Positions 10,801-23,633 are shown, numbered from the stretch's first letter. The stretch is 61,624 nucleotides of DNA from Cylindrodendrum hubeiense (GCA_014621425.1 JAANBB010000237.1:1-61624), one strand, 5' to 3'. Program-made: numbers and translations. Notes: generated from the letters alone by a model not told the origin.

Positions 10801-13800
10801 TTTTCGTTCGAATGCTTCGGTCACCTGGGTTGTATCAGGTTGGCGCAGAGTATGAGGACGACGAAGCCTTGGAGCAAAAGCGAGTCGATTTGATTCATTC
10901 CGCTGCGATGTCACTGAGAAAGTCGAATCTTATCAAGTACGATGAGAAGACCGGCAAGCTGCAATCAACGGAGTTGGGTCGCATCGCCTCTCACTACTAC
11001 ATCACGCACGGTTCCATGGACACGTATAACAACTTGATCCAGCCCAGCATCACGACCATTGAGCTCTTCAGAGTTTTCTCTCTTAGTGCCGAGTTCAAGT
11101 ACATCCCTGTTCGACAAGACGAGAAGCTAGAATTGGCTAAACTTCTTGGACGAGTTCCTATCCCGGTTAAGGAGAGCATCGAGGAGCCTCATGCCAAAAT
11201 CAATGTGCTCCTCCAGGCATACATCTCACGCCTTAAGCTTGACGGCCTCGCTTTGATGGCAGATATGGTGTACGTAACACAATCTGCTGGCCGAATCTTG
11301 CGAGCCATCTTCGAGATTGCCCTGAAGAAGGGTTGGGCCTCTGTGGCAAAGACAGCTCTGGATCTTTGCAAGATGGCCGAGAAGCGCATGTGGCCGACCA
11401 TGTCTCCTCTGCGCCAGTTCCCGAACTGCCCGAGAGAGATTGTCCAGAAGGCTGAGAGAGTTGAGGTGTCGTGGAGCAGCTACTTTGATCTCGATCCTCC
11501 CCGCATGGGCGAGCTGCTTGGAATGCCCAGAGCAGGTCGAACCGTCTGCGGAATGGTTTCCAAGTTCCCCCGAGTGGATGTGCAGACTCAAGTGCAGCCC
11601 ATGACTAGGTCCATGCTTCGCGTCGAACTCAGCATCACCCCTAACTTCGAATGGGATGACGCCATCCACGGTGCTGCCGAGAACTTCTGGATCTTGGTCG
11701 AGGACTGTGACGGTGAAGACATTCTCTATCACGACACATTCCTGTTGCGCAAGGACTACGCCGAATCCGAGTCGAACGAGCATATCGTTGATTTCACCGT
11801 CCCCATCACCGACCCGATGCCACCGAACTACTTCGTTTCCGTCATCTCCGACCGGTGGATGCATTCCGAGACAAGACTGCCTGTTGCCTTCCACAAACTT
11901 ATTCTCCCTGAGAAGTTCCCTCCTCACACCGAGCTCCTCGAACTCCAGCCTCTGCCAATTTCTGCTCTGAAGGCCTCCAGCTACGTTAACTTGTATCCCG
12001 ACTGGAAGCAGTTCAACAGGATCCAGACTCAGACTTTCAACTCTCTTTATAAGACGGATCAAAATGTGTTTGTCGGAGCCCCTACAGGTAGCGGAAAGAC
12101 CGTTTGTGCTGAGTTTGCCATTCTTCGCCACTGGACGCAGAGTGATCCTGGCCGAGCCGTCTATATCGCCCCCTTCCAGGAGCTTGTTGACTCCCGTCTT
12201 CAGGACTGGCAGAAGCGACTGGGCCATCTGGGCGGCGGCAAAGAGATTGTCAAGTTGACTGGCGAGACCGCTACAGATTTGAAGCTTCTGGAGAAGGGTG
12301 ATCTGATCCTGGCAACTCCCACCCAGTGGGATGTACTATCTCGACAGTGGAAGCGCCGCAAGAATGTGCAGTCAGTAGAGCTCTTCATTGCTGATGAGAT
12401 TCACCTACTCGGAGGCTCCCAGGGCTACGTGTATGAGACCATTGTGTCTCGTATGCACTACATTCGAACCCAGACCGAGTTGCCGATGCGTATCGTGGCC
12501 CTCAGTGTGTCGCTAGCAAATGCTCGGGATATCGGCGAGTGGATTGACGCAAAGAAGCACGACATCTACAACTTCAGCCCTCATGTTCGACCAGTGCCAC
12601 TGGAGCTTCACATCCAGTCCTTCTCCAACCCTCACTTCCCGTCTTTGATGCTGGCAATGGCTAAGCCGACCTACTTGGCTATTACCCAAATGTCCCCCGA
12701 TAAGCCTGCTATGATCTTCGTGCCCACCCGCAAGCAAACCCGAGGAACTGCACGAGATCTTCTGGCAGCATGTGTTACAGACGATGACGAGGATCGTTTC
12801 CTCCACGCCGATGTGGAGCAGATGAAGCCATTGCTTGAGCGTATTCACGAAGATGCTCTTGCTGAGGCCCTCTCTCACGGCATCGGGTACTACCATGAAG
12901 CCCTCAGCCAGAGCGACAGGCGAATCGTCAAGCACCTCTACGATAATGGCGCTATCCAAGTGCTCGTGGCTTCCCGAGATGTCTGCTGGGAGCTGAACAG
13001 CACTGCCCATCTTGTCATTGTCATGGGCACGCAATACTTTGAGGGCCGCGAGCATCGATACGTCGACTACCCCCTCAGCGAGGTTTTGCACATGTTTGGC
13101 AAGGCCCTGCGCCCCTCGAAGGATGGACGTGGTCGAGGTGTTCTGATGCTTCCCCAGGTGAAGCGTGAGTATTACAAGAAGTTCATGAACGAGGCTCTGC
13201 CCGTAGAGTCGCACCTGCACAACTACCTGCATGATGCTTTCGTCACGGAGATTAGCACCAAGATGATTGAGTCCGGTGACGATGCCATCAACTGGACGAC
13301 CTTCACCTACTTCTACCGCCGGCTGCTCGCAAACCCCAGCTACTACAACTTGACGAGCACAACCCATGACGGCCTGAGCAACTACATGTCTGACTTGGTG
13401 GAAACTACCCTCCGTGAACTGAGCGAGTCCAAGATTATCGACTTTGATGAGGAGGATGGCTCCGTGTCGCCTCAAAATGCTGCGATGATCGCTGCCTACT
13501 ACAATATCTCGTATATCACGATGCAGACATTCCTTCTCTCGCTCAGCACTCGAACGAAGCTCAAGGGCATCATGGAAATTGTTACCTCAGCAACCGAGTT
13601 CGAGACGATCCAGATCCGGCGCCACGAAGATGGCCTCTTGCGGCGCATCTACGACCGTGTTCCCGTCAAGATGTCTCAGCCCGTCTATGACTCCCCTCAC
13701 TTCAAGGCATTTGTGCTGTTGCAGGCGCACTTTTCGCGCATGCAGCTGCCTATTGATCTTGCCAAGGATCAGGAAATCCTTCTTTCTCGAGCCCTGAGCC

Positions 13801-14558
13801 TTCTCAGCTCCATGGTTGATATCCTCTCGTCTGACGGCCACCTCAACGCCATGAGTGCAATGGAGATGTCGCAGATGATTGTTCAAGCCATGTGGGATCG
13901 GGATAGCCCGCTCAAGCAGATTCCTCACTTCACACCGGAGGTTGTCAAGGTTGCCAATGAGTTTGGGTAAGCACCCTTATTTCTAGTCATGTGAACATGA
14001 AGCTAACCAATTTATAGAATCAAGGATATCTTCGACTTCATGGAGGCCATGAATCCGGAGGAGAACGCCGACTACAACAAACTTGTCAAGCGACTTGGCT
14101 TGTCCCAGAGCCAGCTGAGCCAGGCAGCTAACTTCACAAACGACAAGTATCCCGACCTGGAGCTTGAGCATGAGGTCCAGGACGAAGATGAGATCAGGGC
14201 CGGCGAGCCGGCATATATCAACATCAAGGTCGCACGCAATCTTGAAGAGGAGGAAGGGGAGCCCGATTCTACCGTGCATGCGCCATTCTACCCGACGAAG
14301 AAGATGGAGAACTGGTGGCTGGTTGTCGGCGACGAGCAGACGAAGAACCTCTTGGCTATCAAGCGCGTGACGATCGGGCGTGAACTGAATGTGCGCCTCG
14401 AGTACACTGTGCCGACGCCAGGTGAGCACAAACTGAAGCTGTTCCTAATGAGCGATAGTTATGTGGGAGTCGATCAAGAACGGGAGTTCACAGTGACGGC
14501 TGCCGAAGGCATGGACGTGGACGAAGACGAGGAGGATGAGGATGAGGATGAGGAGTAG
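7896..14558 (+). CDS. BRR2: U5 snRNP RNA helicase Brr2 (pre-mRNA splicing)
   Basis: Two exons (7896-13966, 14018-14558) give 2203 residues, the usual Brr2 size. Brr2 unwinds U4/U6 snRNA during spliceosome activation in the nucleus. The N-terminus has an acidic region (about residues 200-280). The first Ski2-like cassette has APTGSGKT (544-551), DEIH (657-660), LSATLPN and QMLGRAGRPQYD, followed by the first Sec63 region. The second cassette has APTGSGKT (1395-1402) and DEIH (1500-1503). Its motif III is LSVSLAN and its motif VI is MFGKALRP, lacking the arginines needed for hydrolysis. This agrees with the known pseudo-helicase role of the Brr2 C-terminal cassette. The C-terminal Sec63/FN3-like segment ends in an acidic tail (GMDVDEDEEDEDEDEE). 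The start follows a purine at -3 and opens MTDANRDVSQYKYSAMSN, matching the family. Confidence 0.97.
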
Positions 14559-15310
14559 GAGCCGAAAAGCGCTCTCCTGCTGCCACTCCTTGCGAGGGAG
14601 GGCTGTGTACACTACTGCAGACTACGAACGCGAATAGAGTGAATTTGTCGAAGCCATCATTTGGAACCGCAACGCAGAGCATTCAGTGTGACCAAGGTCT
14701 ACTCTTTGGAAAGGGTTATCCGGATACAACCGCGGTTGTGTGGACGCGGAGTCGTGCGACAACAGTTGTGAGGCGCGAGGGGTCGAGCGGCCTGACGGAC
14801 AACCTCGCTGACGCGCTAGGCGGTGCAGCACCTACAGGTTGCCTAACAACAGCAGATCGCCAAGGTACAGGACGAAAAGATGACAGACGAAACCGCCGCC
14901 GACGCGTCTCGTCGGGTGCCTTGAATGTACGGCGCCGAGTCAGATCGGGCCGCGCGGGACCCTTGTGTTGTGTGTGCTCACAGCAGCCGATGACGCCGCC
15001 CGACTCGAGCTATATGTACATCACGTGACCCACCTCTCGGTGACGTTGAAGTGTTTCCCTTGCCAGCCCATCATCTCGCACCAGTGTTTTTTCTTTCGTC
15101 ACCCCAACCCACAGCACAACGCGGGAGGAGCTGGCACCGTCAATTGCGCAACTCATCGTCACAACCTGCATCCCATCGCGCCTCAAGTCTTGCGCCCCAT
15201 TGACCACGCGATACGCGACTCGCTACGCGTCCGACTATCTTTTCCCCGGCTGGAACCTGCTTCCCGCTTCTGTCATCTTGACCTGTTTCGCATCGTCACC
15301 CTCACCCGCT
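14559..15310. other. Intergenic, BRR2 3' end to PWWP promoter
   Basis: This carries the BRR2 3' flank and the promoter and leader of the PWWP gene. The leader (15030-15310) is pyrimidine-rich, as in many fungal genes. No supported gene was seen. Confidence 0.5.
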
Positions 15311-17355
15311 ATGGCAGATCAGCCCAACGAGAAGACCGAGGTTGCCTCTCCTGTTGCCGACGCGCAGGAAGCTCCCGCCAACGAGTCTAAGCCTGTCGAG
15401 TCTTCGACTGACGAGAATACCGCCAAGGCCGATGGCGAGACCAAGGAGGATGCCAAGCCTGCCGATGGTAAGTTTGCATCTCACGCAAATCGCGCGTATC
15501 GCGCCGCTTTCTACACGCTTGTAGGATTGCTGGTTGCCTGCTCACGTGGCGGTTTCCCCTCGGCGCGTTTTGCCCATTTCCGAATTCGCGCTGACCCAGT
15601 TGCGCTTCCTAGCATCCAACGCCACCGAGAACACAGAGGAGCCCACCGAGAGCGCGACCGAGAAGCTCACTGAAGATGAGGAGAAGCCTGCTGCTGATGG
15701 TGGCGATACCGAAATGAAGGACGCGACCGATGAGCCGGCCGCCGAGGAGCCTGAGGCGGAGAGCGCTGCTCCCCCTGCCGATGGCGAGACTGCGCCTGCT
15801 AGCGCCTCAGTTGAGACCCCGGCAGGTAAGGGCAAGGGCCGTCGCAAGTCGGCAGCCGGCGAAGCCAAGGGCAAGACCCTGAACAGGAAGAATTCCAAGG
15901 CCCGGCTCACCCACGCCGACGCGAAGCCTGGTGACCACTTCCTCGTGAAGCTCAAGGGCTTCCCAGCGTGGCCCGCGATTATTTGCGACGAGTCCATGCT
16001 CCCTCACGCGCTCGTCAACAGCCGCCCAGTGACTGCGGCTCGCCCCGATGGCACCTACGCTGAGGCTTATGCCGATGGCGGCAAGCGTGTCAACGACAGG
16101 AGCTTCCCTGTCATGTATTTGCACACCAACGAGTTGTGAGTTTCCTTCGCCCAGAATGGCGCGTGGACAGCTGCTAATGCGCACCGCAGTGGTTGGGTTG
16201 CCAACAAAGATCTCACTGCGCTTTCCCCCGAGAAAGCCGAGGAGACCGTCACCGAGAAGATGCGAAAGGACTTGAAGGAGGCATTCCACCTCGCGGCCGA
16301 GAACAACCCGATCGAGCACTACAAGGACATTCTTAAGAAGTTCCAAGAGGAAATGATTGCTCAAGAGGAGGCCAAGAAGGAGGCTGCAGCCACCCCTAAG
16401 AAGTCCAAGAAGGGCAAGGCCAAGGCAGCCGAGGACGACCTGGACATGCCCGACGTGGACGAGGTAGAGGAGAAGCCTAAGTCTAAGAAGCGCAAGGCTG
16501 AGGATGCCGTCAGCGTAAGCATTGCCAACTTACGGAGTGTGTCGGGAAGAGTGCTAACACAAGACATCAGACACCTCAGCGACCCGATTCCGTCAAGAAG
16601 CCAAAGATTAAGCTTAACACGTCCACTCCTAAGGCTAATGGCACCCCTAAGGGCAAGGATGAGTCGGCTGCCAAGTCCAAGACCAAGTCCAAGAAGAGCG
16701 ACAAGAAGGCCGAAGCGCCAAAGGAGTCCAAACTGACCCCTGAAGAGCGACGCAACCGCAAGGAGGTTAGTATCATTTTCCAATGACACGAGCTATTTTA
16801 ACAATTTCCTCTAGAAAGAGGTCCTGTACCTACGCCACAAGCTCCAGCGTGGGCTCTTGGCCCGAGACCTGCCGCCCCAGGAGTCTGAGATGAAGCAAAT
16901 GTCCGAGTACATCACCATGCTGGAGAACTTCAACGACCTTGAAGTCTCTATTATCCGCGCGACCAAGATCAACAAGGTCCTTAAGGCGATCCTGAAACTA
17001 GAGTCGATCCCACGCGAGGACGAGTTCCACTTCAAGGACCGTTCCCAGTCGCTCCTGGATAAGTGGAACAAGCTGATGGCTGGCGACACTGCATCGACCC
17101 CAACTGCCACCAACGGCGTCAACGGCAAGACTGAGGAGAAGAAGGGCGAGGCCAATGGTGTCAAAGAAGAGTCCGAAGAGCCCAAGAATGAGGAGCCAGT
17201 GAAGATCGAGGCCGCTGAGCCGGAATCAGACGCTGGCGAGGGCGATGAGAAGCCGGCTTCCGACGAGGTACGTTCCCATATTTTTGATGTCTTGTTTTAG
17301 TATCTGTCTAACCGATTCCTAGGCTGTCCCAGAGCCTGTTGAGGCTACTGCTTGA
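15311..17355 (+). CDS. PWWP-domain chromatin reader with C-terminal TFIIS-N/LEDGF-like domain
   Basis: Six exons (15311-15467, 15613-16135, 16190-16514, 16571-16765, 16815-17267, 17323-17355) give 561 residues. After an acidic, Ala/Glu-rich N-terminus comes a PWWP domain: GDHFLVKLKGFPAWP, with PAWP at about 169-172, then the VMYLHTNELFGWV segment. PWWP domains bind methylated histone tails, chiefly H3K36me, and DNA. A Lys-rich linker with KKSKKGKAK and PKSKKRKAE resembles nuclear localisation signals. The segment after LTPEERRNRKEKEVLYLRHKL (about 390-480, including MLENFNDLEVSIIRATKINK) resembles the helical domain seen in LEDGF and in fungal Pdp3/Ioc4-type proteins. The tail is acidic. A role in a histone acetyltransferase or remodeller complex is inferred from this architecture. 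The last exon encodes only ten residues. Confidence 0.85.
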
Positions 17356-18107
17356 ATGCGAGGTTACCCACAGAATGGGTATCTGTTTCCTGGCTGAGCA
17401 GTGGAGATTTAGATGCGACTTTTCTTTTCGGCGCAATGGTTTCTGGTTTGACTTTTTTCTCTTTTATCTTGCCAAAAGTGACATCAACTAGCTCTTTGAG
17501 TTTCTGTATGAATATTTCGCCGTGGGGGCGATGAAAGCACGCGATGCCTGGTTGTAGGCATCGCCAGTTCAGCAAGGTCTTAGGCTTGGAACCACCACGC
17601 ACACACCAAGGGACGAGGTGGCTGGACTGTACAAATGATGACCGGGGACGTCACACCATAGCTAGTTGACTTCCGTCGAGAGGACAATAGGGACGGCCGG
17701 AAGGGTGAATGGATTGCTTGGGACGTTGGGGAGGCGCCTTGAGCTTGTGCGGATTTGCATGGGTTGTGGTGGTTAAGAATGCCATCGGTGAACGGCTTTC
17801 GAGACTGGGGCACGGAGGCATGAGGTTTCTGGAGATTAGCAGCATACAAATGACCAATGTGATACAAACTTAGACCAAAATCTTTGATCTTTTGCATGCC
17901 GCCAATTCTGCCTGCGCAAGACGTTTGGTTGTTGACTCGTGTGTAGAGAGGACTGACACCCCTGGCAACGATTGAACACAGTGCGCGACACAGTGTTTCT
18001 CAACGCGTCCCGGCCCAGAAAGACGCGTTTCATTGAACCTCAACCATCGACCTTGCACGCTCCCACAGACAACTTCTTAGAGAGTTGAATCGGTTAAAAT
18101 CGTGAAA
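17356..18107. other. Intergenic, PWWP 3' flank to ORC3 promoter
   Basis: I see no convincing frame or RNA gene. The last 100 bases are the likely ORC3 leader. Confidence 0.5.
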
Positions 18108-20548
18108 ATGGCAAGGGAAGAAGTGAGCCAAGATGTTTACAAGCAGGAGGACCACCAGGTAGCCATGTTTCTGCAACCTTGTAGGTTCCCGAGTGTGCTG
18201 ACACAAGTTGCTAGGTGGCCTACATCTTCGATCCCGACGACAACGGGCCTCGCCATGAGCGGCCATCCAAGCGGCGGCGAGTCTCAAAACAGGCTGCAGC
18301 CGCCGCAGAGTCTATCGAGAACGCATCCGTTTTCACGCTGCTGTTGAATGGGGCCGAGAAACCTGGCTTCGTGCAGCTGCGAGAGACGGCATTTCACGAG
18401 AGCTGGGCCAAGATCGATGATCGTATCAAGGTATGTAATCTGGCCTTGCCCATCAGGAACAGCACTCATCTTTCCAAGGGTATCTTGCGAAGCTCCAACC
18501 AGGCCACTCTGGACCAAGTGAGCGCATTCGTTACGGATTCTAAGACGGCATGGTGAGGAAACAATCTCCATCACAGGATGCGCATCCCACTGACGGAATG
18601 TAGCACCGATCAAGTTCCCTCAGCGTTCGTCATCACAGGACCCAACATTGCCTCCCAGGACCTTCTTTTTGAGCAGATGTCGGAGACGCTCCAGCGCTCA
18701 ACGCCTAGCAGGTTTGTGAGACTGCGGTCTTCTGAGGCATCTACGCTCAAAGCCACCTTGAAGAAGATCATCCGAGATGTCACAGCTAAGGTCTCTGATG
18801 ATGAGGATGATGACTTGGAAGTTGGGGACGGTCGAGACGTAAGAATTTGACCCCTAAGTGACACACGCAGTATCGAGTACTCACTACCAGTAGGGTCGGC
18901 GGTATCTTGATTATGACCTCGAGGCATTGCATGCATTTATCAAGCCACAGAACTGCGAACACATATTTGTAGCATTTCAAGATAGCGAGGGTTTCGACAG
19001 CAGCCTCCTCTCTGAATTGGTTGTGCTGTTCCAGTACGTCAATCATACATCGACTCATCACATCAAGCCACTGACTCTTACAGCTCCTGGCGGCCGCGGA
19101 TTCCCTTTACGCTACTTTTCGGCATCGCTACATCAGTTGAGCTACTCCAGGCTCGTTTGTTGAAGTCTGCGTGTCAACTCATCTATGGCGCGCAGTTCGA
19201 CGTTATCCAGACATCTGCAATTCTCGAGACCGTCTTCAAGACGGCTGTGGCGGCAGCTGATGCTCCAGTTCACTTGGGGCCATCGCTTCTTCGCAGCATG
19301 TTAGATCGTCAACATGACCAAGTTTCCGGTATCCAAACCTTTGTCATGTCGCTGAAGGTCAGTCTCCTCACAAATTACCTGTCGTGCTTAACTGACTGTA
19401 AGACATAGTACGCGTACATGTGTCATTTCTATGCGAATCCCCTCAGCGCATTCGTATCCACTGATTCTCAGTCGTTCGATGGGCTACAGTCTGAGCATGT
19501 CGAGGCCACCAGGAACACAGCTTCCTTCCGTTACTATGTGGAACAGGCGGTTGAAAAAGGCACTCCTGAGGACATCTCCCTCGCCCGGTCTCTCCTCGAA
19601 GACGACGAATCTCTGGTCACTGCAATGCAGCAGAGCGTTGAAAGCCGACAGGAAGGTACCAGTGAGTTTCTACGTGCGTTATTGATTGTTCGGGCAACTA
19701 GCGTGCAAGACGATGAGTTCTCACGGGCGTACGTCGATGCGATGGAGGACGGCGTCACAATCTCAGAACAATCCAGCGTTGTGGATTCCATACGACGGAT
19801 GGACATTACAGAGATAAACACCCTAGTTCGTCGGGTCATTTCGATTTTGGAAGAAGGTGACGTCGACCTCGGAGTCGGTCCAGCTATCACCGGACCCGAA
19901 CATGCTGAGGTGCGAGATGGTCTCGAGAAACTGCTTGGTGAGATTGAGGAACTCAGTGCAACGGCCAAAGACCAAGAGATCACTTTGCGTAGCAAATATA
20001 GCGGGCAGGGCAGAGTGATGCGCACCACAGTTATCGCGCAGAGGGTCCAACTGAGTCAAGACTCGGCAACGTTGACTGTGGAGGACAAGCAATTTACTGA
20101 CATTGTCGACAAGATGACGGAGCTGCTGATCTCTTATGTCCACGTCTCTAGCCCGATGTCTGCGTTTCTTTCGGAGAGCTGGCTATACGACTCCCGAACA
20201 CCTTCACGGGATGTCTTCGTGCCTCGGCCGCGAGTCGTTCTCGAGCGAAGTCTCACCCGACCCTACGACTACCTCTCATGCGCGTGTTGCAAGCCGGGCG
20301 AAGAAGGTGTCCAGGCAACTCTCCCCGAAACTGCGCTCCTGTACCAGTTGTATCTCGAAACCAGCAGCCTCATCAACGTTGCAGATTTGTGGTCGGCCTT
20401 TGTTACGAGGGTGGTTGGTGACGAGGAGGCGGATGAGCGAAAGGCATTGGTCATGTTTTATCGTGCTCTAGCCGAATTGAGGGCGCTTGGGTTCGTCAAA
20501 GCGAGCAAGAAGAAAACAGATCATATTGCCAAGCTCAAGTGGTTGTAA
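18108..20548 (+). CDS. ORC3: Origin recognition complex subunit 3
   Basis: Seven exons (18108-18158, 18215-18430, 18479-18552, 18604-18838, 18894-19033, 19084-19357, 19409-20548) join in phase to 709 residues, close to the usual Orc3 length. ORC marks replication origins and helps load MCM in the nucleus. The sequence shows PSAFVITGPNIASQDLLFEQM (degenerate AAA+-like N-terminal segment), then HSWRPRIPFTLLFGIATSVELL, the most diagnostic Orc3 block, and a long helical insert. The C-terminal winged-helix end is LRALGFVKASKKKTDHIAKLKWL, which matches Orc3 proteins. Orc3 has no functional Walker motifs, as here. An acidic insert (DDEDDDLEVGDGRD) precedes intron 4. An early basic cluster (RPSKRRRVSK, residues about 28-37) is a likely nuclear signal. 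The ATG at 18108 is the first in frame. Confidence 0.92.
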
Positions 20549-21921
20549 TAAGAGGCAAGTTGAGGTGGTGAAAGCGTCCCTTTCGGCAAGGCAATACAAA
20601 GGCTTGGTCGGTCTTTGTATTTCGGCAGCAAGGCAGGAGGACAACAAGCCAGCGAAGACGGGAAGACGAGAGGAAGAGCGGTTCGGGCAGGCCCGGCTGT
20701 CACGTCGTACTATATAAGACACACTTTATCAGCTCACGAGACGGAGTGAATATTTCGATTTTGTTGGTCGGTTTGGAGATGTGACCTCGGCTACTTGGGT
20801 CCCGCTGGGGCAAGCAACGGCCATGTGAGGCGGCGACAGTGTCGTCACATCTGAGACACGGTGATCATGGGCGTCGTGTCGTGGCTTTTCCAGGGCGCCA
20901 GCGCATCCAGACATGCAGCAGAGAATAGACGCCGGGAGCGGCGACTCGCCAGACTCGCCACAAACCATCATGTGAAAGACGGCTGTCTCAGAACAGACTC
21001 AGAACAGACCCGGAACAGACGACGCAGAACTCACGGGCAGCCCATGGTTGCATTGTTTCCAGGCTTGTTTTGAGTCATGGCCGCCAGTCACATTCCGTGT
21101 CTGCATGTCCTGTCTCTGTTGTCTCCGGTGTCTCTGTCGTCTCCGTTGTCTCTGTTGTCTCTCTTTCAGCAGTCTAGTCCCCTTGTCCCCCCCCCCTCCT
21201 CCACTGTTGGCCCAGCCCGATTGCGTCGGCGCCGCCCTGACGCTGGCAAGTTGGCAGCCAGAGTCGGGCTTTGTCTCACCCGCGCCCGCACACCAAATTT
21301 AACCATGCGCCGCGTCCGTCCAAAGAAACTGCTGCCGTTGCCATTGCCGGACAAGAGGAGGGGAGCCACCGGGGAGTCTCTCAAAGCGCAAGCGGTCGGT
21401 GCAGCGCTGCCGACAAAGGCCGCTTTCCCCAGAGCAGCTGCGCGGGGGCGCTGGTTCAAAGAACGGGTTCGGTCACAGTCATGATGGACTGGCTGTTCAC
21501 GATCCCGGTCGCCCATGGGTTCTCGTACAAGAGGGCCGCCAGTGCCGGCGTTGAGCTGTTCGACCGCTTCGTTGTGAGATATCGCATCTTCCTTGCTCAG
21601 CATCCTCTTCGCTCTCCCCGCTCTACAACCTCGTTTCGATCAACGTTTCGATCAACGTTCCGAACAACTCACTCAGCAAGCCAACACTAGAACTGCATAG
21701 AGCAGTCAACCGGCAACGCCACTCACTGCCGTATCACCAAACGCCGATAACATATTCACCGAGGAAAACATCCCTGCACAGAGCATTCACTACCACAATC
21801 ACTCGACATCGCCAACTCAAAGGGCTCTGTCAACGACCACAAGGCACAACAACTGGGCCAACCCTCACCAATTCCACCACACACACAGCAACACCACCCG
21901 AACACACACAACACCGTCAAA
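20549..21921. other. Intergenic, ORC3 to small unknown gene
   Basis: This holds 1.4 kb with no supported gene. It contains a TGTCTC(T/C)G repeat (21111-21165), a C-run at 21187, and a long CA/CT-rich stretch (21600-21920) that looks like the leader of the downstream gene. The frame at 21271-21690 has a poor composition and was not accepted. Confidence 0.5.
21111..21165. repeat. TGTCTC(C/T)G-type short repeat
   Basis: About seven irregular copies of TGTCTCTG/TGTCTCCG follow each other in the region upstream of the small unknown gene. Confidence 0.75.
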
Positions 21922-22374
21922 ATGATGCGAGGAGAGATCCCTTCGAGGCACCGCCAGTCCTTTGTCCACCGGCGATTGGCCAAGAACCCCGATCTGGCAC
22001 GCAAGCTGGAGCAGATGGCGCTGCCTCTGGCTCCCCTCATCGAGTTAGACCAGGGCGCCGTCCACCCGGCATTCCCAAGGACAGTACTCAACTTCTGGCT
22101 CTTGACGGACGAGCAGCTTGAGTCTCTCGCCCAGTTCTACCACCAGAAGACACCCAACAAATTCACTGGCCTCTACCCGTGCCCCATCAAATGGAGCTCC
22201 CACATGTCGCTTGAGGAGAAGCGCCGCAGGATGGGCAAGTTCATTGGCCTCCGGGGTTGCGAGTCGCCCATCATGCTGAAGACGGAGGAGGAGATCATGG
22301 CTGAGGTCCGGTTGGCGAGGCAAGCTGCCGAGGATGAGATGTGGCGACGAAAGCAGTTTCCTTGGCAATTCTGA
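21922..22374 (+). CDS. Small unknown protein, 150 residues
   Basis: A single exon encodes 150 residues, MMRGEIPSRHRQ to RKQFPWQF. It is basic at the N-terminus (RHRQSFVHRRLAKNPDLARK). It has a globular middle with YHQKTPNKFTGLYPCPIKWS and a helical C-terminal part rich in Glu, Arg and Lys (LEEKRRRMGKFIGLRGCESP). There is no signal peptide or membrane span. I do not recognise the family. Composition, codon use, an AAAATG start context and a CA-rich leader all support real coding. The frame ends 418 bp before the convergent SEC66 gene. Confidence 0.72.
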   Translation: MMRGEIPSRHRQSFVHRRLAKNPDLARKLEQMALPLAPLIELDQGAVHPAFPRTVLNFWLLTDEQLESLAQFYHQKTPNKFTGLYPCPIKWSSHMSLEEKRRRMGKFIGLRGCESPIMLKTEEEIMAEVRLARQAAEDEMWRRKQFPWQF

Positions 22375-22792
22375 TCTGTCTTTTAATCATGTAGACCGGC
22401 GTTTTTCTCTCTCTGTCTCTCTTCCGGTTCCGTTGTCCCACGATGGCGGCCGGCTACTATTTAGTCTTTTTTGGAGTTTTAGTTGGTTGCATTTGGCGAG
22501 CTCAGGCTGCATTTTCCAAGAACAGGTTCAAACAGGCCAGCGCATTTGTTGCATTTCAAAAGCATAATAATCCGGAAAGGGGATATATCAATATAGCAAT
22601 AGACAAGCCCATGAGGTACCTAAAGGTTGTTTCTCAAACCCGCAACGCCGGAACTTTGTTTTCCCTCTGCCTCTCCCGATGCACATACCAGTCCTCACGA
22701 AAGTTGTTGTTGTACAAAATGTGTCTCAAGACGCCCTTGTACCGTAGATTCTCAACATCACCATGCTTTGCACCATATTATGATTCCTTCGT
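22375..22792. other. Convergent 3' flanks of the small unknown gene and SEC66
   Basis: I see nothing beyond the two 3' untranslated regions. A short AT-rich piece lies at 22560-22600. Confidence 0.5.
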
Positions 22793-23633
22793 CTATTTCT
22801 TGGCACCCTTCTTCTTGCTCTTGCTGGGGGTGTCGACCAACACGGCGTCCTCCTCGCTGGCGGCCTTGGACGGGCTCTGCTCGGAGCTGTCGATCTCCTT
22901 CATGAAGTCACTCTGGATCTGGCCACGGCGCTTCTCCCACCACTTCTTCTCGGATTCGGTCGTGGCGAGGAGGTCGTCGATCTGGGTGCGGATGTGTGCG
23001 TTGCCGGCCATCTCGTGGGCGGACTGGAAGATGGACTGGCCCCAGTTGGGGGCAAGGGCATTGGCCTTTTTGCTTTCAGTCAGTAATTGTAAGAGGCGAG
23101 AGAGGTTCTAGACGCAATCCGTGCTTACCTCTTGGACAACATCTCTCAGCTCCGCCTCCATCTCCTTCTCGGCACGCTGGAATCGCTGCCACAGGTCGTC
23201 ACCCACGCTGCCCCTCTGCAGCAGAGAGCTGCAGGCCTGCTTGGCGTTCTTGATCTGGATGAGGCGGCGGATGTCCTCGACGGCGCGGCGGAGGAGGGCG
23301 GCGCGTAGGACGCTATCGGGGATGCGGGGGGTCTTCTCGCCGCCCTCTTCGGGCTGCATGTGCAGCAATGAGAGGTAGATGTTGCGCTGGAGATGAGGGC
23401 CGAACCACGGCGCGAGGTTGGCGCTTTCGGCTGTTGCGCGAAGGGCATTGTTAGTTTCTGGGCGCGTCCTGGAGGTGGAACCAGCGCTGAGACTGCATAG
23501 GGAGGGACATACCGGCCTTGCGTTTTCGGTAGACGCTCGAGAAGGTCATGAGGGCGCCGGCGAGAACAATCACGTAGGCGAAGGGAAGGGCAAGGCCCTT
23601 CCAGTCGATATCGAGGAAGGCGGGCAGAGCCAT
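22793..23633 (-). CDS. SEC66: Sec66/Sec71-like subunit of the ER post-translational translocon (Sec62/63 complex)
   Basis: Three exons (23633-23513, 23430-23129, 23065-22793) give 231 residues. Sec66 is a membrane subunit of the complex that helps post-translational import into the ER. One membrane segment is visible near the N-terminus (LALPFAYVIVLAGALMTF, about residues 14-31), followed by the basic SSVYRKRKAG stop-transfer. The cytosolic part has the family blocks APWFGPHLQRNIYLSLL, IPDSVLRAALLRRAVEDIRR and LLQRGSVGDDLWQRF. The C-terminus is charged and ends in KSKKKGAKK. Length and order of blocks agree with Sec66. It is divergent from NPL4, with 790 bp between starts. Confidence 0.9.

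Noticed and set aside
11226..13475. Minus-strand frames of 320-333 residues opposite BRR2
   Set aside because: These are antisense shadows of the biased helicase gene, and their translations resemble no protein family.
21271..21690. 139-residue open frame upstream of the small unknown gene
   Set aside because: The composition is not protein-like, it overlaps the CA/CT-rich leader, and no start or splice context supports it.
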